Shown in pieces: positions 21,895 through 33,577 of a stretch of DNA of 64,000 nt (within the stretch, counting starts at the first letter, position 1; each line of letters opens with the position of its first letter). The DNA is from Naematelia aurantialba (Eukaryota; Basidiomycota; Tremellomycetes; Tremellales; Naemateliaceae): NCBI GenBank assembly GCA_021527695.1, contig JAKFAO010000004.1:711001-775000 (forward strand), given 5' to 3'. The notes under the pieces are model-generated. The model saw only the letters and a list, made by a program, of their open reading frames with translations, ran no database searches and was not told the DNA's origin. The translations under genes and the position numbers were made by a program.

Positions 21895-23699
21895 ATGTTT
21901 ACCAGGTTGCTTCGGAAAGACCACAGCCGCAGCGAATCGACGAGCTGTTTAGCCCCCAGCGTTACCGAGGCGCAACGGTAAGGTCTGAGCTATTCCGGTG
22001 ACTTCCCATACTGATCGTCCGTTTCGCAGGCTTGACATGATGCACGCTATCCATACTAGCGTCTTGGGACTACACCATTCCGAGATGATCGCCAAACACC
22101 TTGCATGTGTTCATGCCGAGGGAAGAAGAAGCAAGGTTCTTGACGTTGGGACTGTGAGTAGTTGATTCCTAGACATACGCTGTCGGATTTGCCAATCATT
22201 CCTGTTGGACGTTTCCCTCGTTGGCATCTTCAAGCCGGAGATGCAAGAGCCAAACATACCACGAGGCGGACAAGCTTATGTAAAATTCTTCTTTGCTGAT
22301 CCCCTCTCTCTTCTCACAGGGTACAGGTAAGCCTTGACGAGCGGCCCAATGGGTCGAGCTCATAAGAGACTCTTGTTTTCTCGTGGTGCCACGTTTGCCA
22401 ATTGCACCCATAGGCACCTGGTCTGTCTCATTGGCCAACGCCCAACCGTTCTCCGATGTGGTAGCTGTAGAGTGAGTGCCGTTGCTGTCTCGATGCATTA
22501 CCCCGTCGCCGACCGTGTAGTAACGACTGGTCATGCTTTCGCAACGGAGTATCGACCCATGGTAATGTTGACTTTTCCACTGTCAGTGAGTAAAGCGATT
22601 TGGCCCTTCTGTAATCACTGATTTTTGCAGATGTCTCTGAGCCACTTCCTTTCTGCACGAATCAATTCGGTACGTAGAATTGACTCGTGCATGCGGGAAC
22701 CCTCGACCGCTCTGAACGATCTCATCTCGAGTCGACATCACCATGGCTGATTCAACCAGACTTGATCCACGTCAAGTGTCTTCTCCTCGATGTGCCTCGA
22801 TATTCTCAACTTCTGGAGAGACTTGCTGTCATTCTCCGACCGGGAGGAATGCTAGTTTGCGTAGAATGCGAACCCACCTATGTGAGCTGGGCTGTCGCCG
22901 ATTTCCCGATCGTAACAATTCTCAATCTACACCCTTGCAGCTCTCTGCAACGGGCCAAGTGGGCCACTCCCTTCGACAATGGACAGCGTGTGTGCGGGAA
23001 GCCTATGCCGCTGCATATAGTAAGACTGTATCCCTCTTCTCGGGTCGTGCTCATGATTCTGAAGTAGATATCACGACCCCGGCCCGCCTCGTCCCGACGA
23101 TTGCAGGTAGCGGCGTTTTGTCAGCCTGTCATACCTACTGGTGTCGATTATGCTGATAGTTCAGTGCCTCGCAGGTATATTGCACCGAGATAGGTGTTCC
23201 TACCACAGACTACATGCGAGGTAGTGAGTCGCATGACTCCGTCCGACTCGCGGTGCTCATGACCAGTGTTTCCGTTTCTTGACTCCCGTCTGCCTCACAC
23301 CACAGCCCCGTTCTGACCAGCTATAGACTCAAGGACCATTGAGTCCGCGGGCCGCATGCACCAGCAGGTGATAGCTGCGAACATGAGAAAAATCATGCCA
23401 AGGTTGCTGGAACATGGGTACGGTCTAGTAGATGTCGAAAGGATGATGGCGGAATGCCTGGCGGAGGTGAGATATGTCTGTTGTCCTGGTCATGCCAAGC
23501 GTATGGGCTCAATGTAATAGCTCTGTGGTCCGGGGTCGAAGCATTACCAGCGCCTGTTTTCCGTCTACGCAAAGAAGGTAAAGTGGTAGAGGTTTCTGGC
23601 AAGTTCGTGATCCATGCGAAGACTGGAGCTGAAAAGTGCAGGACATTACCCGGCGGGCCCCCTGTGGTTTCTGACGAATTCTCGAAGCGTACGACTTGA
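21895..23699 (+). CDS. LaeA-like S-adenosylmethionine-dependent methyltransferase
   Basis: Class I methyltransferase related to the fungal LaeA/TAM group; the substrate is unknown. The start is the ATG of MFTRLLRKDHSR, with exon 1 joined at TEAQR to LDMMHAIHTSVLGLHHSEMI. The SAM-binding motif I, LDVGTGTGTWSVSLANAQPF, can be read only by joining three exons, the middle one being 7 nt (22320-22326). Motif post-I is DVVAVE. After further introns come SEPLPFCTNQFDLIHVKCLL, LDVPRYSQLLERLAVILRPG and GMLVCVECEPTY, matching motifs II and III of this group. Downstream frames VGHSLRQWTACVREAYAAAY, CTEIGVPTTDYMRG and SAGRMHQQVIAANMRKIMPR are consistent with the variable C-terminal half. The 3' exon and stop are uncertain; 23699 is my best guess. 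It converges on TIM21. LaeA itself controls secondary metabolism, but no biosynthetic cluster is present here. Confidence 0.8.
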
Positions 23700-24006
23700 T
23701 CCGCTCAACCCAGGAGCCGAGGTGCACATCACGACTTGGCCACCTCCCGATCGAACGTCCAAGCATCGCATTCAGCTTTATGTCTCCAGGCGAGCACTTA
23801 CCTTAGAGCATAGACGTGCATGCGGGTGTGGCGCATCGCAATGCAGGTTTTCATTAGCAGCAGTGCAATTGGTTTACGCAGGCAGGGTGTTTGGTCAGAC
23901 TCTCTCTCGTGGGAACCTCACCGCGTGGACGATTCTGTGGAAGTGGGATATACAATAAAGAGCCTGCATGATGCTACAGATACGACACACCACGATGGAC
24001 CAGGCG
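23700..24006. other. Convergent intergenic region between the LaeA-like gene and TIM21
   Basis: About 300 bp that should hold the 3' ends of both genes. Part of it may still belong to the unresolved last exon of the methyltransferase. No other feature is visible. Confidence 0.4.
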
Positions 24007-25468
24007 CTATCGGATCTGCTTTCCGAGAAGCCCCTCTTTCGCTGCTTCTGGACTGGTGTATATCACGGCATGGCCGGGGTAGGAAGCCCGCGACGACGGG
24101 ACGTCGACCACCAGGGTAAGAAGGGTGAACTGGCCGGCTGCGTTCTGCGACCTGTTAGCACGCCCATATCCTATCCAGGTGTCCAGAATCTGGCCCGGCG
24201 TTTCCCTCGCCCAAGAGATAGAAAGTAGATTGCAGGTGGAAAGTGCTCCACAGGGGATAATCCGTACAACTCACCTTGACATATTCGGCCCGAGCCTCGC
24301 CGACCTTGTACGTACCTGGTGGCGGGAGACCTTTATGGACCTCTCTCCGTGGTTGACCGGGCGGGGCACGGAGAGTTGTCCACCCACCAAACCACCTGGC
24401 TAGAACCCCGTCGTCCTCTTGCTCCCCTTCCTCTGCATGCTTCTGCGTTGCCCGACTCCTTAGACTGCTCACACGTGTCTCCGTGGCCGCATCTCCTTCA
24501 ACATGTCTGTTGCTTCCCTCGCCGTCGTCGTCGCCACTGCTGCGAACAGCTCCCGTCCAACTGAGGAACTCTCGGCCTAGATTCTCCACGCGAGACCAGT
24601 ATCCCCAAACCCAGGACAGAGGCTCGGGCTCATCCCTGCCCCGCCCGTGTACGTAGAACGTCATGATCATGTGGTCCCGCCCGGAGACGGGGTGTTTGAT
24701 ATATGTATGTGCGATGGGAGGAGAGCCACGTGTAGGTGCTGATGCATGTGGCGAGTGCGTGAATTTCAGCGGCGGGAGGAGGTGCAGGTTGAGCTAGAGT
24801 ATGTCAGTCCCACCAGTGACCGACAGACAGGGAAGACGAAGGAAAGGGGAACTCCGGCGCAGATCAGACAGACGACTTACAGCGTCCGAAGCGCGGATAA
24901 GATCTACCGCCGAGGAATACAGCACCGACGGCGAGTTGGGCGCGAAGAGTTCGGTGGTCAGTGCAATGGTAAGGATAACGAGTAGCGCGCCTCCGACAAT
25001 GATGACTGAGAGGTTGCCTGTTTGTTGGGTGGTTCTGACCACTGATGGGTTGTCAGTCCTGCTGTTTTAATGTCCCCATATGCTTTCCCATCGAGCCCAA
25101 CTTTGTTGGGTCTCCAAGAGGACGGCTTTGAACAGATGCTTAGAAAGAAGGAATGGCCGAGGTCTGGAGACTGGCGACTCACACTTCCCGCCAAGGCCCA
25201 ACTCGCCCCACGGTCTCCATTTCTTACTTCTTCCCGAGGGTCCGACGCCGAGGGGGAACGGTCCAACCGAGTCACGACCCTTGGTATCACGAAACGCTGA
25301 GCTGCTCGATGAAGGGGTGTCGAGATTCGGTAACTCCCGGTGTGTGGCATAACCTCGGAATGGCACAAGAGGAAAAAGGGATTGCTTAGGCAGCCGGGTG
25401 AATGGCGCAGCCTGAGATTGGCGTGGAGCTACCTGCAGCAGAATGGTGATGGGAAGTCTTGGTGGCAT
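24007..25468 (-). CDS. TIM21: Mitochondrial presequence translocase subunit Tim21
   Basis: Tim21 sits in the inner membrane and links the TIM23 channel to the outer-membrane TOM complex and to respiratory supercomplexes. Four exons are read. Exon 1 (ATG 25468) encodes a basic, Ser/Pro-rich presequence ending in FRGYATHREL. Exon 2 encodes VRTTQQTGNLSVIIVGGALL and the rest of the single membrane helix, then TELFAPNSPSVLYSSAVDLI, the family signature. Exon 3 encodes LPPLKFTHSPHA, HPVSGRDHMIMTFYVHGRGR, an inserted acidic low-complexity loop, and PPGTYKVGEARAEYVK. Exon 4 encodes FTLLTLVVDVPSSRASYPG and ends in GKQIR. The inserted loop makes the intermembrane-space domain longer than in yeast. The gene is divergent from TCP1 with 200 bp between their ATGs. 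Confidence 0.88.
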
Positions 25469-25668
25469 CTCGATGTGTTGTGACTGGATAGATTTTCCAC
25501 CCAGATGCCAAAGGCCTTGCTCCCAAACGGCCCGCATGAAGAGGGTGGAGGTGGTTTTGCTTCCGCTTTATGAAGTCGCGAAACCGCGTAGACGACGCTG
25601 GTCACGTACCATTTTCCTCCCTCCATCCGCCTCAATCCGTCAGACACCTCTGCGGGACGACGTACAGG
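25469..25668. promoter_or_regulatory. Bidirectional promoter region of TIM21 and TCP1
   Basis: Only 200 bp separate the two divergent start codons, so promoter elements and both leaders must share this space. No TATA box is visible. CT-rich blocks such as ttcctccctccatccgcctc precede the TCP1 ATG. Confidence 0.7.
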
Positions 25669-28018
25669 ATGGCGGCGACAATGTACCAGCGGGACCCTCG
25701 TGCGGTGGGTAGTCCTATCGTATCTCGTGGTATATGCCAGATGGCAGAGCTGACATGAACTAGGGCCTCTTCTTGGGAGGATCAAGAGTCAGCGGAGCGG
25801 AGATTAGGGATCAGAACGGTCAGTATTGCTTCTGCATTCCTCTGAGAATAATGGATGAGCTGACGACGAGACCCAGTAATGGCATGCCAGACGGTGTCAA
25901 ACATCCTCAAATCGTCGCTTGGACCTGTCGGGTACGTTTGACTCTTGCCTGGATGGGTAGACTCCCTGGAGTGAATGATGCTGATTATGCAGGCTGGACA
26001 AAATGCTGGTGGACAATGTAGGAGATGTGACCATCACCAATGACGGCGCGACGATCCTCTCTCTGCTCGAAGTGACGCACCCAGCCGTTAGTCTACGCTC
26101 TACCCTGCAGCATGGCCAAGCCAATTGCAACACAGCCACTGCAATTGACTTGGCCGAGCAACCACAAGAGAAGGCTCGCCTGACAACAAACGCTGATGTG
26201 TACAGGCGCGCATCCTCGTCTCGCTCGCTACACAGCAAGACAAGGAGGTGGGAGACGGCACGACCTCGGTCGTCCTTCTTGCTTCAGAGCTGCTCCGTCG
26301 GGCAAATGAGCTCGTCCGGAACAAGATCCACCCCACTACAGTCATTGCTGGTTACCGGTGAGTAGACATCCACGCGACACAAGTTTGGCGCTGAGAAAGA
26401 TGCTTGCAGGCTTGCGTGCAAAGAGGCTTGCCGATTCATGGCGGAGCAGCTGTCGACAAAAGTGGACAAGCTCGGGCGCGACTGTCTCGTCAACGTCGCC
26501 AAGACCTCGATGAGCTCAAAGATTCTTGCTGCGTGAGTCGACTCTCGCTCTTTTTATTGCTTTAACATTCTCTCTCTCCTTCCCTCACCTTGCTCTTTCT
26601 AGCTCTCCTTTCGTTCCACTCACTTCCGGTCTCATCTCTTTCTCTCCCTCTTGTTTCTTCTGCTTGCCCTCTTTACTTCCCTTTCCCAAATGGACTGCAA
26701 TAGCTGACACGTGCAGGGACGATGACTTCTTTGCCCCTCTTGCAGTCGACGCTATGCTGGCGGTTAAGACCGTCAACCCGCGAGGCGAGAAAAAGTACCC
26801 TGTGAAGGCGGTCAACGTGCTGAAAGCCCATGGGAAGAGCGCAAGGGAGAGCTTCATGGTCAAGGGATATGCACTGAACTGCACGGTTGCGTCTCAGGGT
26901 GAGCGGCATCTAGCTCTGTCAATGTAAACTAATTGTCCCGTCAGCCATGAAGACCCGGGTGCAGAATGCCAAAATCGCGTGTCTTGACATGAATCTGGCG
27001 AAGCAGCGGATGCATCTCGGTGTTCATATCACCATTGATGACCCTGAGCAGCTCGAGGCTATTCGTGCAAGGTGATTTGCTCCGCATACACCATCGACGA
27101 AAGCTGATAGATCAGGGAATCGGAAATCACGCTGGAGAGGGTCCGCAAAATCTTGGCGACCGGCGCTAATGTCATCCTCACCACGAAAGGCATCGATGAC
27201 TTGTGTCTGAAAGAGTTTGTCGAGGCGGGAGCCATGGCTGTCCGCCGATGCCGGAAAGAAGACCTGCGGCGAATTGCCAGGGCGACGGGCGCTACTCTTG
27301 TGTCATCTTTGGCCAACCTAGATGGCGAGGAGACGTTCGAGGCGACCAGTCTGGGATTCGCTGAAGAAGTTGTGCAAGAGCGCATCAGTGACGACGAGCT
27401 CATTCTGGTCAAGGGGACAAAGGTGGTCAACTCGTCGAGCATTATCTTGCGAGGAGCCAATGATTATATGTTGGACGAGATGGAGAGAGCTTTACATGAC
27501 GCACTCAGTATCGTCAAGCGGACGCTTGAGAGTGGAAGTGTGGTGCCGGGGGGCGGTGCGGTTGAGACGGCACTATCGATCTATTTGGAGAACTTTGCGA
27601 CCACTCTGGTGAGTCTGCCCCCGTGGAAACTATCCCGAGCACGGCTGACCGTGCTTAGGGCTCCCGTGAACAGCTCGCCATCGCCGAGTTTGCCAATGCC
27701 CTATTGACCATCCCAAAAACCCTCGCCCTCAACGCTGCAAAAGACTCGACCGACTTGGTGGCAAAGCTTCGCGCCTACCACAATGCAGCTCAGAACGCGT
27801 CTCAAGCCGATCCCAAACGCGCCTTGATGTTCTATGGTCTCGATCTGCTCAACGGGGAAGTGATTGACAATCGTTTGGCAGGGGTATTGGAGCCCACGAT
27901 AAGTAAGATCAAGTCACTCAAGTCGGCACTGGAGGCGGCGACCAGTCTGTTGAGGATAGATGACTCAATCACGGTCGCGCCGGAACAGAAAGAAGAGCGG
28001 GATCCTCATGGTCATTAG
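25669..28018 (+). CDS. TCP1: T-complex protein 1 subunit alpha (CCT1)
   Basis: Subunit of the cytosolic chaperonin TRiC/CCT, which folds actin and tubulin. Exons start with the ATG of [12 protein letters not shown], then [38 protein letters not shown], then [20 protein letters not shown]. The P-loop equivalent [15 protein letters not shown] and [13 protein letters not shown] are intact. The alpha-type middle is present ([60 protein letters not shown]). The C-terminal equatorial domain has [19 protein letters not shown] and [16 protein letters not shown]. Subunit alpha is chosen over other CCT subunits because of GPVGLDKMLVDxxGDVTITN and [10 protein letters not shown]. About eight short introns, roughly 560 residues, full length. 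Confidence 0.95.
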
Positions 28019-28289
28019 AGCATGCATCTGTATCATCTGATGCGGGCGGCGACGACCCAGACTTCACATACAGCCTGATTGGTGTGATAGATGTCGAGCT
28101 CTGCCTTGGTCAGTCATAGCAACGAGAGAAAAGAAGGAAAGAAGATAATGAAAGAAGAGCGGCCAACACAGAGGTGGCTTTCTCTTCTCTTCTTCGTTTA
28201 CTTCATCCTCGTTTCTCTCCTATTCTCTCGCGACATTGTGACTACAAGAACACGAAATCCCAAAGGCTCGACATCTTCTGCATATCGCC

Positions 28290-29883
28290 ATGCACCCACA
28301 AAGTACGCGGCCAGCGACCCGGCTTGCAGACAATACGTCCACCCTTCCCGCAGAACTAGAGGGTGCCGTGTCTCCCGTGGGCCTTCTTGACACGATTACT
28401 GAAGAGCTTGACTGATAAGTTGCAGCCCCAAGAGAGACAGAACACGGTTGTCGATGTGCAGATTCCGTCTCTCCGAACTGAACTGGACATGCCTCCCCTT
28501 ACGGGTCCTGCACAAGAAGGAAGAGAAGAAGAGGAAGCTAGCGATGGACCCCGAGACTTGCAGCATGGTCCCTCCTTGGTGCGGTTGCTCTCTTCTCCGT
28601 CTGGGGTATCCGAGCTCGCCGAGCCCGAAGCTCAGGTTCGAGAAGCGGAATCTACTGAGACTTCCCCAACGGTTGCGTCGAGTGGAGGCTCTCCCCAAGT
28701 CGATGACCAAGGGGCAGATCGCGACTATCAGCTGGATCAACTGCAGCCACAACTCCGGCAAGCCCAAGATGGGACAAATCAACCCATACAGCCACTTGCT
28801 CTTCGTGACCGGGCTATGTCTCGACATAATGCAGCTGGTCCTCCCGACACAGCATCTACAGTTGCCACCAGTGTCACTCTAGTCTCCACCGGCTCTGTGA
28901 TCTCCGCCGGCTCGGACATGACGGACACGAGGTCAGAATCGTCCTTCGGTCACAACCCTGACGGATCGGCTGTTCTTCCTAGAGAACGGCCTCCCCTTAC
29001 GCCCCGATCTCGTTCCGAGCCAATAAATTTGGACGGATGGCTGCTGGGCAACATGGAAATGATTGATCTCAGACCGCGACCTCGCCCAAGACTCTTCGAT
29101 GTTGAAAGGGGCGAATCCGATGGGGAGGCCGAAAGCAATGTTGAGAGTAATGGCAGCAGATTTGATCCGGAGCAAACGCCGACGGCCACGGGCGTCCCCA
29201 CCCTTAGTAACGGACTGAGGGTGATCGACCTTTCGACACTTCGCATTCCACTTTACCGTCGTCCCGAGGGGTCTGATGCCAGTAACAGGCATGCGATGTA
29301 TATCAGTCCTTTGACGCCGCCCAGGCCGAGTATGTTTAGGAGCTTTCTTTCCCTGCCTGGCGGAAGCGGTGCCGATCTTTTCCATGTCGGCGAGACTGGA
29401 CGTGTAACCCGAGCAGGCCAGGAGCAAATCACGCATGCACCAGAACTTTCAGCAATCCCTACACGCGCGGGGCGATCCGTAGAAAGTATCACCACAGGAA
29501 TTCCTGCGGGGCAGTCTCGTGCGGCTAGCCCTATACAGAATTCTAGCCCAAATGTTCCTCGGGGCCCTCGGCATACACCTGCCACAGTAGCAGCAGGAAC
29601 TTCGCGCCACACATCTCCAGCTGAAAGCACACACTTGACCGTTCCCTCAGGGCCGTCACGTGCGACTGATCCCGCCACCAGCATTGCGCGTCCCACCGCT
29701 TCGCCAGCGCCGATGGCTCCTGTCCTGGAGGAGGAGGCCGTTCAGCAAGAAGAGGAGGACGACAACTCGCCGGAGGCTGTAGCGCGAGCCTCCACAGAAG
29801 CTCAGTACTCGAGGAGGATAAAGGTTTCACCTTCCCAGCTCTCCAAGCGCGCCCAGCACGCCCCGTGCTGCACGACTATCTAG
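28290..29883 (+). CDS. Disordered protein with a C-terminal CaaX-like box, function unknown
   Basis: Two exons, 28290-28376 and 28426-29883, with a 49-nt phase-0 intron. The start is the ATG of MHPQSTRPATRL; the longer open frame upstream of the exon 2 join begins only at GTG inside the intron. About 514 residues, almost entirely Ser/Pro/Thr/Glu/Arg-rich and presumably disordered. Recognisable pieces are repeated RPRPRPRLFD and SPAPMAPVLEEE text and a short NGLRVIDLSTLRIPLYR segment. The last residues are APCCTTI. A Cys four from the end, preceded by another Cys, could be a prenylation plus palmitoylation site and would place the protein on a membrane. No domain or family is recognised. It runs in the same direction as TCP1, 270 bp downstream of it. 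Confidence 0.7.
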
Positions 29884-30648
29884 TCCAGCTCCTATGTCGG
29901 ATACGAGGAATAGCTTTTGCAGGTGTTGTCCTGTTCGTCTGGAACTCGTAGCTACGGCGGCTGAATCTCGTAAAGTGAGGGAAGCCCCACGGCTGACATG
30001 ACGCAGGTACTGGTCTGCATGATAGAGCCGCTTCGTGTCACAGTTTGCATGTATTTGAGAGTGCTTGTCTTGATCGGATGCTCTACTCCTGGATCCTCTC
30101 TTCAGCGCCCAGCATTGCGTACGGAACGACCGCGATATGCCGGCGCATTCTGGGGGGGTCAGGATGATCCCCAGCGATAATCGATGAGTGGCAAATGAGA
30201 AGCTCCTGCGGCAACGCGTCCCGTCGACGCACGGACAAACATGCGCTTGTTTACATCCCTTCCCTCAGGCGCGCAACCTGCAGGCGAAAGGATTGTTTCC
30301 GATGTCACGTCCACAGCAAAGATAACAAAGCAATGTACAGCGAGATGCATCGCGTCACTACCTAATGCCGCCCACACGGCCTAATTCACAGACCGAGCAG
30401 AATCACACATACAAGCTACGACGACACGGTTCCCCTGATTTCCCGCTGTAGTGCCGCCGGGTCGAAGAAAGTAGAGTTGGTCAAAAACGAAGTGGTGACC
30501 AGATTGCCCAAAGGCATTCTGGTGGGAACAAGGGCGGAGCGGCGATCTCGCGCACCCGATTAGAGCGAAACGAAGAGTGAAAATTGGAATGGTGGTACAC
30601 GAAAGAGGCGAGCGAAGGGAACATGCGGCCCAAAACAGGTACTGGCGA
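29884..30648. other. Convergent intergenic region between the CaaX-like gene and histone H1
   Basis: 765 bp holding the two 3' ends. The open frames found here are short and conflict with one another. I see no RNA gene or repeat. Confidence 0.5.
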
Positions 30649-31991
30649 TCAGGCCTTGGTCTTCTTGGGAGCAGCGGCCTTCTTGGGTGCAGCCTTCTTG
30701 GGCGCAGCCTTAGCTTTGACTATGAAAAGCGATCAGCCCTGTGGCTAAAGTTCACGAAGGATACACAACGAACCAGCAGGAGCTTTCTTGGGTGCAGAAG
30801 TCTTCTTCGCAGCCGGCTTCTTGGAGGCGGGAGCCTTCTTGGCGGCGGGTTTCGCGGCAGTCTTCTTTGCGGCAGGGGCAGCCTTCTTCACAGCTGGCTT
30901 TGCGACAGTCTTGGGCTTGGCTGCGGTGGTCTTCTTGACCGCAGGCTTGGGCGGTGCGTTCTCCTTGCCGGGAGCAGAGGCCTTCTGCGTGGCTGTCAGT
31001 TGAGGAGCCCCAGCCAGGGCTGGCCTACTCGCCTTGGAGGACGGAAGCTTGACGCGACCACTGGTGCCCTTGGGCAAGGTCAGGTCACCCTTCTCCGATC
31101 CACGCCTGATGGCATTGGCGAGGTTAGTGGAGTTTGACGCGGACGACATGTCGATCTTGTAGTGGTTGGCGAGGTATCTACGCCGTGCATCAGAGCATCC
31201 ACGAGCTTGAGAAGAAGACACCTACTTCTTCAGCTGTGGGCGCGAGATACCGTTGCGAGCCTCCTCGGGGTGGGCCTTGATGGCTTCCTGCCATGGCGTT
31301 AGCACGAAGTGTTTGAGTGAGGCGACCGGTATACCGAAAGAGGTAATTCTAGAACGAAGGTGTTTACCGCTCCCGCACCAGGCAGTTCAAAGACTTCACA
31401 TGCATGGGATGGAAGTGAGGGAGGAATGAACGGGTGGGTAGACTTGGGGTCATAAGAAACAAAACGGGGATGCGAAATGGCGGTTTGGAAACGAGGGACA
31501 GAGAGGGAACGAAGGCGACGCGAGCGCGGAAAGGTGGCTTGTTTGCGTCTTTTTCAAAAATACGCCCAGGGCGCTGGAAGACAGGCGACAGGATCCGCGA
31601 CGTGCCCACAAACAGAAAGTGGGCTCCTGAAAACACTCGAAACGACGTGAAGCAATGGAAAGGCCAGGTAAGAACTGGTTGGCCACCGAAATGATATGGA
31701 CCAGCATCCCGCCCTTGTGCGCTGCCGTTGCGTGACGTCAACGACGACGACGGATACGGCGCGTATGCGAAACGCCGCCAGCTGTTAGAGATCCTCGGTG
31801 CTCACGAGCACATCGTAGGGTAGTGAAAACGGAGAGGTCAAGCGTACACAGAACGAAAAACAAAATCAAGCCGGAACACATTCTTCGACCCCCACGTCGT
31901 TCTCACTCACCTGGATCATGGCCAGGAAGGTAGGGTGACTCCCAGTAGCGGACTTCTTCTGGGGAGCAGCCTTCTTAGTAGTAGGAGCCAT
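30649..31991 (-). CDS. Linker histone H1
   Basis: Binds linker DNA at the nucleosome entry/exit site and compacts chromatin. Four exons: 31991-31911 (MAPTTKKAAPQKKSATGSHP then TFLAMIQ), 31287 downward (EAIKAHPEEARNGISRPQLK), the winged-helix core with YLANHYKIDMSSASNSTNLA and NAIRRGSEKGDLTLPKGTSG, a Lys/Ala/Pro tail rich in KKTAAKPAAKKAP-type repeats, and a last small exon reading KAAPKKAAAPKKTKA. The globular domain is that of a typical single-domain fungal H1. The AK/PK-rich C-terminal tail follows it directly. The first intron is 623 nt, about ten times the usual size here. It has no convincing ORF and may carry regulatory sequence. Confidence 0.93.
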
Positions 31992-32960
31992 ATTGTCTGG
32001 TTTGGGAACGGGTATGGGTGAAAAGCGAGTTGACTGTTTTGTTAATCGGGTCGAGAGAAATATCGAGAAGGCGGTGAGGTGCAAGACAGCGAGTAACAAC
32101 CATTGTCAGCTTTTGCTGCAGCAGTCGTACGAACGCGAGAGCAAGAGGAGGTGGAGAGGACCTGGGATGATTGTGAACAGTGTAAAGGGTCACACTCACG
32201 TCTGTCGAGGTGATTGATAGTGGATCGTAAAATTGATGTGGTGAGGGGGAAGAAGAGGGGATACGGCGCCGAGAGGGGCTTTCTTTTGAGTCGCGCGCGG
32301 AATCGTCAACCCCCCGTGATCCCCAAATTAAGATCACGTGACTAGAGTCAATCGCCTTTGACCCTCTCTGTCACGGTAATTTTCATATGCATGCATGCAT
32401 ATTATCAGCTCAGAGCATGCTGAGCAGGCTAATGTACCCTCATACACACTCTTGAGCTCTCAAATGGTGAAGCTGAGCAGTGACGGCTCCCGAAAGCAAA
32501 CTTGTTTATTTCGACAGCGGAATTGAGAAAACGCCGAGAGATGGTTGCGTTCTAAGTGTCGCAGACTTTGTTGCCCGGCCCGTTTCTGCCTATCGAAGTC
32601 AAATATAGGGCAGTCAAACGCACTCTTGGATAGTCAGATGTGGCTCAGGCTATCTGGCATTCCATGCTTCGTGCTGAAATCCAAAACTAATGATCAGATG
32701 CTGTATAAAGCGAGAGACAGCACGGTCTCTTAGCGTGCTCCAGCGGCGCTGTCCATTCTTTGCTTCTACCTGACATGTTACTTCTTTACAACCCTTCCAG
32801 ACACCGCGACTGGTTCCATGGAACTGTTGGGATATTCCACCCTGTCATTGCAGCTTCGTTGTAGAAATCTTGTACTTTTAAGTCTCATACTAAAGGCACT
32901 CGTAAACATCAACTCAGAAAGTGCCACTACTCCCTCCGCAATGTTCATGGCGACTTGCAT
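31992..32960. other. Intergenic: histone H1 promoter and flank of a hypothetical gene
   Basis: 969 bp. The H1 leader region (31992-32100) is followed by CT-rich sequence, a TCACGTGA palindrome at 32334-32341 (centred about 350 bp upstream of the H1 ATG) and a tgcatgcatgcat run at 32387-32399. The rest is AT-richer than average and has no convincing gene. Confidence 0.5.
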
Positions 32961-33350
32961 TTAGCTGGAGGCTCGCTCCAACAGCGAGATCTGTATTTGA
33001 AAGGCCGCACCATCGTCTATGACAAGCTTTGAAGGCCACAAGTCTCTTTCATGGCTAGCAATGGAGAGGTCCACCTCGACCCAAGTGTCCCCCTTAGAAT
33101 GGGTCGTCCGCCATACATATATCCTGTCTTTCAAGAGGCAATTTTGGGTGCCAGCGTTCAAAATTCGGCAGAAACGTAGCAATACATCTCCTGTACCCCT
33201 GGGCACTAGCATGAACACCTGCCATACCAATGACCATCCACCAAAACCGTTCGAGCACATTGATACCCTCCAATTCTCGTTGGCGGTGGCGAATGCGAAC
33301 GCGTCCAACCTCCACCCGGGGTCCCACGGAAACCACCGAGATGTAAACAA
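32961..33350 (-). CDS. Tryptophan-rich hypothetical coding exon (3' end of a possible gene)
   Basis: An open frame of about 129 codons without an ATG at its start, so its 5' exon is missing from my model. The text looks protein-like: RWFPWDPGWRLDAFAF, NGFGGWSLVWQVFMLVPRG, LLKDRIYVWRTTHSKGDTW and VEVDLSIASHERDLWPSKLV, ending in IQISLLERASS before TAA. Eleven Trp residues and alternating hydrophobic strands suggest a beta-rich fold. An antisense ATG frame (33019-33435, plus) overlaps it and is less protein-like. No family is recognised. It would be divergent from NOP12. Confidence 0.4.
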   Translation of the reverse strand: MFTSRWFPWDPGWRLDAFAFATANENWRVSMCSNGFGGWSLVWQVFMLVPRGTGDVLLRFCRILNAGTQNCLLKDRIYVWRTTHSKGDTWVEVDLSIASHERDLWPSKLVIDDGAAFQIQISLLERASS

Positions 33351-33577
33351 TTTGCCACTCGACGATCAGGCACAGTGTAGACGTCACGACTTTTCGGCAT
33401 TTGTTTATACCGGTTTGTGTGGCACTATATGTTGAGAATAGTTTGTCGGCCGCAGGCTTATCAAATTGGATGGATGCCATGCAGAAAAATGCCACGTCTG
33501 TTTGTGCTCCCGGTGGAGGTTTGCCTTTGAATTTTGATGCGATGGTTTTGTACTCGGTGTGTGACCATAACCTCGAG

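Noticed and set aside
30577..31137. Long plus-strand frame opposite histone H1
   Set aside because: It is the antisense shadow of the Lys/Ala-rich H1 tail, which codes Leu/Gly/Ser repeats on the other strand.
32334..32341. CACGTG E-box upstream of histone H1, with similar sites near H4, POL5 and UBP15
   Set aside because: The hexamer is expected about sixteen times by chance in 64 kb, and similar sites also occur inside introns, so no shared regulation can be claimed.
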